A stretch of DNA of 64,000 nt from Aestuariivivens insulae. GTDB lineage: Bacteria > Bacteroidota > Bacteroidia > Flavobacteriales > Flavobacteriaceae. Under the pieces are notes generated by a model that was not told the DNA's origin, searched no databases, and saw nothing but the letters and a program-made list of their open reading frames with translations. Location of the stretch: positions 124,001 to 188,000 of the forward strand of contig NZ_JAKMCS010000004.1 in the NCBI RefSeq assembly GCF_022662195.1, read 5' to 3'. Of this stretch, positions 1 through 8,022 are shown in pieces; positions within the stretch are counted from its first letter, which is position 1; each line of letters opens with the position of its first letter. A program made the translations under genes and the position numbers.

Positions 1-2
1 TC

Positions 3-293
3 ATTAAGATTATTGATAAAAATCTTAACAATACAGACGATTGGCATGTATTTGAAGAAGCCTTTAATAATGCCGATAAAGATTTCTTAAAAAAGGTAAA
101 GACACAACACCCATCATTAACCACCAATGATTTACGGCTTTGTGCATACCTCAGGTTAAATTTATCATCAAAAGAAATAGCTCCGTTGTTAAATATATCG
201 GCCAGAAGTGTGGAGGTAAAACGGTATAGATTGCGTAAAAAAATGGAATTATCGCATGAATCAAGCCTTACTGATTACATTTTAGAAATTTAG
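3..293 (+). CDS. C-terminal part of a LuxR-type HTH transcriptional regulator (5' end outside window)
   Basis: The open frame enters from the left edge and gives the last 96 residues before a TAG stop. The end is a helix-turn-helix of the LuxR/GerE type as found in Bacteroidota sensors with beta-propeller and triple-tyrosine domains: a helix with LTTNDLRLCAYLRL, then LSSKEIAPLLNIS and SARSVEVKRYRLRKKM as recognition helix. In this phylum such regulators commonly lie beside SusC/SusD pairs and sense the glycan, so I infer that it controls the genes that follow. The sensor part cannot be seen. Two hairpins with T-runs follow before susC, so the regulator is probably its own transcript. Confident for the HTH class, inferred for the target. 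Confidence 0.8.
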   Translation: MKIIDKNLNNTDDWHVFEEAFNNADKDFLKKVKTQHPSLTTNDLRLCAYLRLNLSSKEIAPLLNISARSVEVKRYRLRKKMELSHESSLTDYILEI

Positions 294-326
294 ATTCGCT
301 ACAAATGTGAATTTTACCTATACAAC

Positions 327-356
327 ACCACAACATTGATGTCTTTTGTGGTTTTT
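327..356 (+). terminator. Probable terminator after the regulator
   Basis: Seven-base perfect stem (ACCACAA with TTGTGGT), 12-base loop, running into TTTTT. It lies 33 bases after the regulator stop. Confidence 0.55.
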
Positions 357-397
357 GAAGTTATGTTATGAATATGGTTAAAAACCCACTGTTATTG

Positions 398-428
398 CTG
401 TTTTACAAATAAAACAGAGGTTTTTTTA
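398..428 (+). terminator. Second hairpin with T-run upstream of susC
   Basis: CTGTTTT and AAAACAG form a perfect 7-bp stem with a 6-base loop, followed after three bases by seven Ts. It could be a second terminator for the regulator or an attenuator in the susC leader, since it lies 84 bases before the susC start. Confidence 0.5.
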
Positions 429-511
429 CGATGTATATTTTTTGTTGAGGTATAAAATTAAGATACAACAATATTAATATATAGGTTTACATAAACTCAA
501 AAACTAAACTT

Positions 512-3500
512 ATGAGACATAAGCTCTTTAAAATTTTAATGTTATTCTTTATAACATATTCCAGTGCCCAGAATCTGGAAATTAAAGGAAAGGTTCTGGA
601 CGAAGGTGGAATACCTATTCCTGGAGTCAACATCCTTATAAAGAATACAACCAAAGGAACTGTTACAGATTTCGATGGTGGCTTTACAATGACCGATGTA
701 GCCTCTGGAACAATTCTTTCATTTAGTTATATAGGGTATATAACCAAAGAAGTAACCGTAAACGACAACACCGAACTAACAGTAGTATTGGAGGAAGATA
801 TTGCTAAGTTAGATGAGGTAGTAGTAGTTGGATACGGTACACAACGAAAAAAAGAAGTTACTGGTGCTGTTTCGGTGGTAGATTCCGAAGCCATTGAAAA
901 GCTAAACCCCCAAAGGGTGGAACAAGCTTTACAAGGCCAAATTGCTGGGGTAAACGTAACGGCCTCGTCTGGTGCTCCTGGAAGCGGATCCAATATTAGG
1001 ATTCGTGGTATTACTACCAATGGAGATAACAGACCATTAATTTTGGTAGATGGTAACGTTATTGAGGACCTGTCGGTTATTAACCCTAATGATATTAAAA
1101 GCATAAACGTGCTTAAGGATGCCACAGCTGGTATTTATGGTGTACGTGGTGCCAACGGGGTTGTTTTAATTACTACCAAAACAGGCCGTAAGAATTCAGA
1201 ATTAAAATTCCAGTTCGATGCTTATACTGGATTTCAAACAACCAGTAAAGAAATTGATCTTTTAGATCCGTTAAACTTTGCCATCTATGTTAACGATGCC
1301 GCAGATAATACAAGGTATTTTGTCTATCCACAGGAAGGTACCGATTGGCAGGATGAGGTGTTTCGAACTGCAGCCATTTCAAATGTAAATTTTAGTGGTA
1401 GTGGTGGTACCGAAAAATCGGCCTATACTTTTGGTGTATCCTATTTAGATCAAGATGGAATTGTTGGCGGAGGTAAGTCGAACTACAATAGGTTTACGGG
1501 CCGTTTAGGGTACCAGTACGATATTTTAGATAACCTTAAATTATCGGCAACAGCCTTATATACTAACTCTACAAAAAATAACTTACCCGAAGGCGGTATA
1601 GGTTCTGTGCTGTATAGTGCAGTGAACATTAATCCCGATTTGCCCGTAAGAGATGAAAATGGGGAATTTTCACAGGCTAATGATATTTCACAGATTGAAA
1701 TTATTAACCCATTGGCACAAATAGCCAATACCTATAATATGACAAGGGTTGATAAATACAGCGGAACACTGGGGTTGGATTATACATTTTTGGAACACTT
1801 TACCGTAAGTTCTAAAATCCAAATAAATTATTCAACAGTTTTAAACGATGTGTTCAATCCAATAGTAAATTATGGTAATGGTAAGTCTTCTAACAGAGCC
1901 GATAATGAAGTGCAGGATTTTAGGGACTTATATACCGATTATACCTGGGATAACTATATAAATTATAATAACACTTTTGGAGATGATCATGATTTAACAG
2001 TGTTATTGGGTACCTCAGTATTTAGAACCAGAGGGCACTTTTATGGAATGCAGGGCATGATGTTACGCAATGGCAGTAATTCAGTTTCAGATGCTTTTGC
2101 CAATATTCCTCTAGCAGAACGAGTTGAAGGTGTTATTACAGACAGAATTACCGATGCTTCAAAAGCGGTAGGAGGAGATCAATTCGATTCACGATTATCA
2201 TCAACTTTTGCAAGAGTACAATATAGTTATAAAGGTAAATACCTGTTATCAGGTGTATTACGTAGGGACGTGTCCTCTAGATTTTCTACTATTAACAACA
2301 ATAATGTAGGCTACTTTCCATCAGGGTCGATTGGATGGAATGTCTCAGATGAAGATTTTTTCAATACCGATGGATGGATAAGCTCTTTAAAATTAAGGGC
2401 AAGTTACGGTATTATTGGTAATGATAGAATAGGTGATTTTGCCTATGTAACACTTTTAAATGGAGAAGCTACCATAGATTCTGGTAATACCACAGCAGAA
2501 GACGATTTGCTAAATGGTGTTGGAGCAGGTAGACTGGGAAATATAAAGCTAAAATGGGAGGAACAGGAAACAGCCAATATAGGTTTGGATGTCAGACTAT
2601 TTAATAATAAAATAAGTATAACAGCCGATGCTTTTAGAAAGCAAACTAAGGATTTGTTAATTGCACCACAGGCTTCTGGATTACTCGGTACAGCCGCTCC
2701 TGGTGCATCAGCTCCTTTTATCAATGCCGGTACGGTAGAGAATAAAGGTCTTGAATTTATGATTAGTTATGAAGATAATTTTTCTGAAGATTTTAAGTTT
2801 AATGCCAGTTTCAACTTTACATATCTTGAAAATGAAGTGACTTCATTAAATGGCAACCAAGCACCAGCATTAGGAGAATTTGGAGTTGGTATTAGTCAAA
2901 ATGATATATCACGTATGGTTGTTGGTTTACCATTAGGTTATTTTCATGGCTATAAAACCGATGGGATTTATCAAACCCAAGATGAAATAGATGAATTAAA
3001 TACCAATGCCACAGCAAATGATAATATATACCATGCAGGTGCTGCTCCAGGTGACTTAAAATTTGTAGACACTAACGGCAACGGCTATATAGATGATGGC
3101 GATAGAACAAATATTGGAGACCCCATTCCAGATTTTACAATGGGCTTTAATATTGGGTTCTCCTATAAAAACATAGATTTTAGTGCCAATGCATTTGCTT
3201 CCGTTGGAAATGATATGGTAAGGGATTATGAACGTAAGGATTTATTTGCCAACAGAGGAACATACATGCTGGAAAGATGGCAAGGTTCTGGTACAAGCAA
3301 TACAATACCTCGTGCGGTATCTGGAGCCTCTATTAATACCGACTTATTTTCAGATTTTGTTGTTGAGGACGCTTCCTTTGTCCGTTTACAAAACATACAA
3401 TTAGGGTATACACTTGGCCCTAAAGCATTGAAGAATACTGGGGTAGATAAGCTTAGAATTTACCTGTCGGGAAACAACGTCTTTACTATAACAGATTACA

Positions 3501-3610
3501 AGGGTTATGACCCATCTGCTACGAACGGAGCACCTCTTGGAGGGGGCATAGACAAAGGATTTTATCCTATTGCTGCTACTTATTTATTAGGAGTTAATTT
3601 AAATTTTTAA
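512..3610 (+). CDS. SusC/RagA-type TonB-dependent outer-membrane glycan importer
   Basis: A 1032-residue protein. Residues 1-19 are a signal peptide ending in SSAQ. Residues about 22-98 form the CarboxypepD_reg-like beta domain typical of SusC (GKVLDEGGIPIPGVNI, then GTVTDFDGGFTM). The plug begins near residue 103 with VVVVGYGTQRKKEVTGAVS and includes the conserved IRGI and LVDG segments; the remainder is the 22-strand barrel ending in NLNF. Length is normal for the family. SusC proteins import oligosaccharides across the outer membrane with energy from TonB/ExbBD, with the SusD partner as a lid. The partner starts 6 bases after the stop. With GH16 and GH3 downstream, the substrate is inferred to be a beta-glucan such as laminarin. 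Confidence 0.95.
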   Translation: MRHKLFKILMLFFITYSSAQNLEIKGKVLDEGGIPIPGVNILIKNTTKGTVTDFDGGFTMTDVASGTILSFSYIGYITKEVTVNDNTELTVVLEEDIAKLDEVVVVGYGTQRKKEVTGAVSVVDSEAIEKLNPQRVEQALQGQIAGVNVTASSGAPGSGSNIRIRGITTNGDNRPLILVDGNVIEDLSVINPNDIKSINVLKDATAGIYGVRGANGVVLITTKTGRKNSELKFQFDAYTGFQTTSKEIDLLDPLNFAIYVNDAADNTRYFVYPQEGTDWQDEVFRTAAISNVNFSGSGGTEKSAYTFGVSYLDQDGIVGGGKSNYNRFTGRLGYQYDILDNLKLSATALYTNSTKNNLPEGGIGSVLYSAVNINPDLPVRDENGEFSQANDISQIEIINPLAQIANTYNMTRVDKYSGTLGLDYTFLEHFTVSSKIQINYSTVLNDVFNPIVNYGNGKSSNRADNEVQDFRDLYTDYTWDNYINYNNTFGDDHDLTVLLGTSVFRTRGHFYGMQGMMLRNGSNSVSDAFANIPLAERVEGVITDRITDASKAVGGDQFDSRLSSTFARVQYSYKGKYLLSGVLRRDVSSRFSTINNNNVGYFPSGSIGWNVSDEDFFNTDGWISSLKLRASYGIIGNDRIGDFAYVTLLNGEATIDSGNTTAEDDLLNGVGAGRLGNIKLKWEEQETANIGLDVRLFNNKISITADAFRKQTKDLLIAPQASGLLGTAAPGASAPFINAGTVENKGLEFMISYEDNFSEDFKFNASFNFTYLENEVTSLNGNQAPALGEFGVGISQNDISRMVVGLPLGYFHGYKTDGIYQTQDEIDELNTNATANDNIYHAGAAPGDLKFVDTNGNGYIDDGDRTNIGDPIPDFTMGFNIGFSYKNIDFSANAFASVGNDMVRDYERKDLFANRGTYMLERWQGSGTSNTIPRAVSGASINTDLFSDFVVEDASFVRLQNIQLGYTLGPKALKNTGVDKLRIYLSGNNVFTITDYKGYDPSATNGAPLGGGIDKGFYPIAATYLLGVNLNF

Positions 3611-3616
3611 AAAAAG

Positions 3617-5185
3617 ATGAAAAAGATTATAAACTTAAAGTATTTAATATTAACTGCACTGGTAATCTTCACATCTTGTGATGACTTTGTAGAGGTAGAT
3701 CCTATAGGACCAGATGCTGCTAATTTTTTCAATACTGAAGAAGAGTATGAAGATGCTTTAATTGGAGCCTACGATTTATTACAGGCCACGTTCTGGAATA
3801 ATTTATTAGCAGTTTCTGCATCGGATGATTTTGGTTCTGGAGGAGATGCGTTTAATTACGATCAACCTGTAGTACAGAATGTAAACTACATGATACAAAC
3901 GCCAGACGATGGAGAACAATTACGGTTTGTTTGGCAATATATGTATGCGGGAATCAATCGTGTAAACTATTTGTTGGAGAATAAAGACAAATTAGATTTT
4001 TCCGGAAAGGAAAACATGATAGCCCAAGCTTATTTTTTAAGAGCTTATTACACGTTTGAATTGGTAAAATTTTATGGCAATGTTCCTTTAAAAGTAGAAG
4101 AGCGCAATGGCGTAAATAGAATAGTAGACGCACAGGTTTTAGCAGGAGACCAATTAACAATGGAAAGAACAGCTAGTAAATCTGCAGCATATGGTTTAAT
4201 ACAAGAAGATTTAAAAGAAGCCATTCCTAATCTACCAGTTACCCAAGATATGCCTTATAAAGCCACAAAAGGCGCTGCTCAGGCACTTTTAGGAAAGGCT
4301 TATTTGTATGATGGAAAGTTTGGTGATGCCGCTACGGTTTTAAATCAAGTTATAACAAGCGGTCAATACAGTTTAACAACAGGAAACGATTATCTCAATC
4401 TGTTTTTGACAATTGGAGAAAATGGGCCAGAATCTGTTTTCGAGATCCAGTATACCAATGTTGAAGGCGCTGGTTGGGATTGTTTAGTTTGTAGTGAAGG
4501 GTCTTACTTTGTTCAGTTTAATGGACCAAGATCGCCTTTTGATGATTCGGTATATGCTACTGGATGGGGATTCTTGTTGCCTTCACAAGCACTGTACGAC
4601 ATTTACGATAATAACGACATAAGAAGGGATGTAACCATTCTGGACCTTAGGGCGCTAAGCGATGCAGGAGATAATTCTAAATATTCTGCACCTAGGGAAG
4701 ATACAGGTTTTTATAATCATAAATATGTACCAAGAAAAGATGATAAAGGAGGAAACCAAAGTGTTGCAGAACTTGTACATAAGAACAATTACAGATCTAT
4801 CCGTTATGCCGATGTGCTACTTATGGCAGCCGAAGCCGAGGCGCAAAGTGGCGGAGCTAATGCAGAGACCTATTTAAATATGGTAAGAGCAAGGGCGTAT
4901 GGAGATAATAGTATGGACTATGCGGCTAGCGAAGGCCCTCTTTTAGATGCGATATATGAAGAGCGCCGAAAAGAGTTGGCTGGTGAAGGACATCGGTTTT
5001 TTGATCTCGTAAGAACAGGAAGGGCTAAAGCAGCATTTGATGCTTATAATGCTTCAAAACCAGAAGATTTTGTAGCGGTTAATTTCACGGAAAACAAAAA
5101 TGAAGTTTTCCCGATACCTAGAATAGAACTAGAACTTGCTCAAGCAGAAGAGCGCTGGGGACAAAACCCAGGCTATACGAATTAA
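3617..5185 (+). CDS. SusD/RagB-type glycan-binding surface lipoprotein
   Basis: A 522-residue lipoprotein with lipobox FTSC (Cys21). It has the SusD hallmarks: the N-terminal PIGPDAANFFNTEEEYEDAL segment, the TPR-like helical part with AQAYFLRAYYTFELVKFYG near residues 135-155, AAQALLGKAYLYDGKFGDA around 215-235, and the C-terminal YEERRKELAGEGHRFFDLVR motif shared by nearly all SusD proteins. It acts outside the cell as the binding lid on SusC and is surely co-transcribed with it (6-base gap). The specific glycan cannot be read from the sequence; the neighbouring glycosidases suggest a beta-glucan. Confidence 0.95.
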   Translation: MKKIINLKYLILTALVIFTSCDDFVEVDPIGPDAANFFNTEEEYEDALIGAYDLLQATFWNNLLAVSASDDFGSGGDAFNYDQPVVQNVNYMIQTPDDGEQLRFVWQYMYAGINRVNYLLENKDKLDFSGKENMIAQAYFLRAYYTFELVKFYGNVPLKVEERNGVNRIVDAQVLAGDQLTMERTASKSAAYGLIQEDLKEAIPNLPVTQDMPYKATKGAAQALLGKAYLYDGKFGDAATVLNQVITSGQYSLTTGNDYLNLFLTIGENGPESVFEIQYTNVEGAGWDCLVCSEGSYFVQFNGPRSPFDDSVYATGWGFLLPSQALYDIYDNNDIRRDVTILDLRALSDAGDNSKYSAPREDTGFYNHKYVPRKDDKGGNQSVAELVHKNNYRSIRYADVLLMAAEAEAQSGGANAETYLNMVRARAYGDNSMDYAASEGPLLDAIYEERRKELAGEGHRFFDLVRTGRAKAAFDAYNASKPEDFVAVNFTENKNEVFPIPRIELELAQAEERWGQNPGYTN

Positions 5186-5217
5186 AACTAAACTACTAAA
5201 CTTAAAAAATATTAAAA

Positions 5218-7053
5218 ATGAATTTAATTAAAAAAGGATTATACATGGTAGCAGCACTTGTGTTGAGTATTGCTCCAGTTTCTTGTAATGATGACGATTT
5301 TGAAGTTCATGATATACAAGTGTTAGACTTTGTTGTTGCTACTCTTAATGTTGAAGGCACTAAAATAGGCGTGCTTCCAACTACAGCAAATGCAGATAAT
5401 AGAATTATTTATACCGTAGATTTTGGTGCCACTTCAGACGACACAGATGTGATGCAAACCAGTGGCCCTATGTTAACCTATACTTATCCTAATGAAGACG
5501 CAACGTATACTATTACAGTTACTGCTTCTTTAGTAAATACTCAAGACGTTTCTGTTTCAAAAGTTATTGAGATTAAAGAATACATACCGCCATCAACTGG
5601 ACCAGGTAATACCATAGTAGGTACTTGGCGTTTGGCACCAGAAGCAGGAGCTATAGGTGTAGGCCCTGCTCTAGATGATGTTTCTTGGTGGTCTAATAGT
5701 GTAGAAGATGTCACTACAAGAGCCTGTTTGTTTGATGATGCCTATGTCTTCGGTGAAGATGGATCATTCCAAAATGTATTGGGAACAGAAACATGGGTAG
5801 AGGCATGGCAAGGAACAGATCCAGAAGCATGTGGTTCACCAGTGTTCCCTCACGATGGCACAGCAACAGCAACTTACGATTATAATGAAGGTGCTGGTAC
5901 AGTAACCATAAATGGCAAAGGTGCTTTTTTAGGTTTAGCTAAAGTAATTAATGGCGGGGAGCTTGCTAATCCAGGAGATGCAGTAGATTCTATAACCTAC
6001 ATAGCTAAATTAAGCGGGGACATTTTAGAACTTGATATAGAAATAGCAGGTGGCGGTTACTGGTCTTTCAAATTGAAAAAAGATGCACCCCCAGCAATAG
6101 CAGGAACTTGGCGTTTGGCACCAGAAGCAGGAGCTATAGGTGTAGGCCCAGGGCTTAATGATGTTTCATGGTGGTCTAATTCATCTGAAGATGTCACCAC
6201 AAGAGCCTGTTTGTTTGACGATACCTATGTCTTTAATGAAGACGGATCATTCCAAAATGTATTGGGATCAGAAACATGGGTAGAGGCCTGGCAAGGTAAC
6301 GATCCAGAGGGGTGTGCTGCACCAGTATTTCCACATGATGGAACAGCAACCGCAACTTATGATTATAATGCTTCTGCAGGCACCGTTACAATAAATGGTA
6401 AGGGTGCATTCTTGGGCTTAGCTAAAGTAATTAATGGAGGAGAACTAGCCAACCCAGGAGATGCAGTAGACTCTATAACCTACATAGCTAAATTAACTGG
6501 AGATGTAATGGAACTCGATATAGAAATAGCGGGTGGAGGTTATTGGTCTTTCAAACTTGTAAAAGATGCGCCTCCTACTGTTATTGGTACTTGGAAACTT
6601 GCTCCAGAAGCAGGAGCTATAGGTGTAGGACCTGCATTGAACGATATTTCATGGTGGTCTAATTCATCAGAAGATGTCACCACAAGAGCTTGTTTATTTG
6701 ACGATGAGTATGTCTTTAATGCAGATGGATCATTCCAAAATATTTTGGGATCGGAAACATGGGTTGAAGCCTGGCAAGGAAACGACCCAGAGGGTTGTGC
6801 TGCACCAGTATTCCCACATGACGGAAGCGCAACAGCAACCTTTGTACACGATGAAGGTGCCGGTACCATAGCAATAAGTGGTAAGGGAGCCTTTTTAGGA
6901 TTGGCAAAAGCCATAAATGGGGGTGAGCTTGCAAACCCAGCCGATGCACCAGATTCTGTTACATATTTGGCTAAACTTACTGGAGACGTATTGGAGTTAG
7001 ATATTGAAATAGCTGGCGGAGGTCATTGGTCTTTCAAATTGGCACGACAGTAA
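5218..7053 (+). CDS. Surface lipoprotein with PKD-like domain and three tandem copies of a ~161-residue domain
   Basis: A 611-residue lipoprotein (lipobox PVSC, Cys23). Residues about 30-125 resemble a PKD/Ig-like beta domain. Then follow three head-to-tail copies of one domain starting at residues 133, 294 and 456, each beginning GTWRLAPEAGAIGVGP (the third GTWKLAPEAG) and containing the conserved WWSN, TRACLFDD, GSFQNVLG and GKGAFLGLAK segments, ending in GGGYWSFKL. The copies are nearly identical in protein and close in DNA. Its place directly after SusD is where SusE/SusF-like surface glycan-binding proteins sit, so a multivalent beta-glucan-binding role is inferred. No catalytic motif is evident. 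It could also be a scaffold that displays glycan near SusC. Confidence 0.8.
   Translation: MNLIKKGLYMVAALVLSIAPVSCNDDDFEVHDIQVLDFVVATLNVEGTKIGVLPTTANADNRIIYTVDFGATSDDTDVMQTSGPMLTYTYPNEDATYTITVTASLVNTQDVSVSKVIEIKEYIPPSTGPGNTIVGTWRLAPEAGAIGVGPALDDVSWWSNSVEDVTTRACLFDDAYVFGEDGSFQNVLGTETWVEAWQGTDPEACGSPVFPHDGTATATYDYNEGAGTVTINGKGAFLGLAKVINGGELANPGDAVDSITYIAKLSGDILELDIEIAGGGYWSFKLKKDAPPAIAGTWRLAPEAGAIGVGPGLNDVSWWSNSSEDVTTRACLFDDTYVFNEDGSFQNVLGSETWVEAWQGNDPEGCAAPVFPHDGTATATYDYNASAGTVTINGKGAFLGLAKVINGGELANPGDAVDSITYIAKLTGDVMELDIEIAGGGYWSFKLVKDAPPTVIGTWKLAPEAGAIGVGPALNDISWWSNSSEDVTTRACLFDDEYVFNADGSFQNILGSETWVEAWQGNDPEGCAAPVFPHDGSATATFVHDEGAGTIAISGKGAFLGLAKAINGGELANPADAPDSVTYLAKLTGDVLELDIEIAGGGHWSFKLARQ
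5614..7050 (+). repeat. Three in-frame tandem repeats (483, 486 and 468 bp)
   Basis: Units run 5614-6096, 6097-6582 and 6583-7050. Each encodes one copy of the GTWRLAPEAG domain. Long stretches match between units, so the array could gain or lose units by recombination while staying in frame. Confidence 0.9.
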
Positions 7054-7079
7054 ATAATAATAATAATAATAATAATAAT
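7053..7079 (+). repeat. (AAT)9 trinucleotide microsatellite
   Basis: Nine uninterrupted AAT units beginning at the last A of the preceding TAA stop, in the spacer before the GH16 gene. Slippage here would change the spacer length, not a reading frame. Confidence 0.95.
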
Positions 7080-7206
7080 GTGTGTTGCTATTATTAATTG
7101 AGAGGGGTTATTTTATTAGAAGCTGATAACACACAGTTTATTGGTAAAAGGAGGTGTGATACAACGCCTTCTTTTGCCTTCTCTCTTTAAAATCCTTAGA
7201 AATAAA

Positions 7207-8022
7207 ATGTTTAAAATGCTATATACCATTTATATAGGGTTATTGCTTCTTTTGTCTTGTTCCGGAGGTAACGAGGAGTCAACAGTGCCCGAATTAGAAG
7301 AAACATTGGTTTGGAGTGATGACTTCAATACCGATGGCACTCCGGATCCCTCAAAATGGAGTTTTGAAATAGGAAACGGTTGTGATAAACCAGCAGGTTG
7401 TGGTTGGGGCAACGGCGAATCGCAATATTATACCAACCGTTTAGATAATGCCAAAGTAGAAGATGGTGTATTAAAAATAACAGCCAAGAAGGAAAGTTAT
7501 CAGGGAGCATCATATACATCGGCCAGATTAATATCAAAAGACAAATATGAGTTCACTTATGGTAAGGTGGAGATTAGGGCAAAACTACCAAGTGGTTCAG
7601 GTACTTGGCCTGCTATATGGATGTTGGGAGCCAATATAGATGAGGCGGGTTGGCCTGCTTGTGGTGAAATTGATATCATGGAACATTGGGGGCATAATCC
7701 AACATTGGTTTCTAGTGCTACCCATACACCAGCATGCCATGGGGGCTGCGGTAGTACCAAAGTTGGAGAAACGACGGTTTCAGATTATGCAACAGCATTC
7801 CATGTATATACTTTAGAATGGACTGAAGATACCTTGCGTTTTTCATTGGATGGAAGCTTTTTGTATGCTTATAAACCAGACGTTAAAGATAGTAGCAACT
7901 GGCCTTATAACAAGCCACAGTTCTTTATCCTAAATATAGCTATGGGAGGCAGTTGGTTTGATATAGATGAAAATTTTACAGAATCGACCATGGAAATAGA
8001 TTATATAAAAGTATACCAATGA
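7207..8022 (+). CDS. Glycoside hydrolase family 16 endo-beta-glucanase lipoprotein (laminarinase-like)
   Basis: I place the start at ATG 7207, giving 271 residues with a good lipoprotein signal (LLLLLSC, Cys18). An upstream TTG at 7141 would add 22 residues that spoil the signal peptide. The GH16 catalytic motif GEIDIMEHWG is present with nucleophile Glu154, Asp156 and acid/base Glu159. Other family segments are SARLISKDKYEFTYGKVEIR, SGTWPAIWMLG and HVYTLEWTEDTLRFSLDG. The IDIME form with the extra Met is that of the bacterial beta-1,3(4)-glucanase and laminarinase branch. It is expected to sit on the cell surface and cut beta-1,3-glucan into pieces for SusC/SusD. Its stop overlaps the next start (ATGA). 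Confidence 0.93.
   Translation: MFKMLYTIYIGLLLLLSCSGGNEESTVPELEETLVWSDDFNTDGTPDPSKWSFEIGNGCDKPAGCGWGNGESQYYTNRLDNAKVEDGVLKITAKKESYQGASYTSARLISKDKYEFTYGKVEIRAKLPSGSGTWPAIWMLGANIDEAGWPACGEIDIMEHWGHNPTLVSSATHTPACHGGCGSTKVGETTVSDYATAFHVYTLEWTEDTLRFSLDGSFLYAYKPDVKDSSNWPYNKPQFFILNIAMGGSWFDIDENFTESTMEIDYIKVYQ

Noticed and set aside
6540-6914. Antisense open frames across the repeat lipoprotein gene
   Set aside because: Arise from the repeated Gly/Ala-rich coding DNA; no protein-like features.
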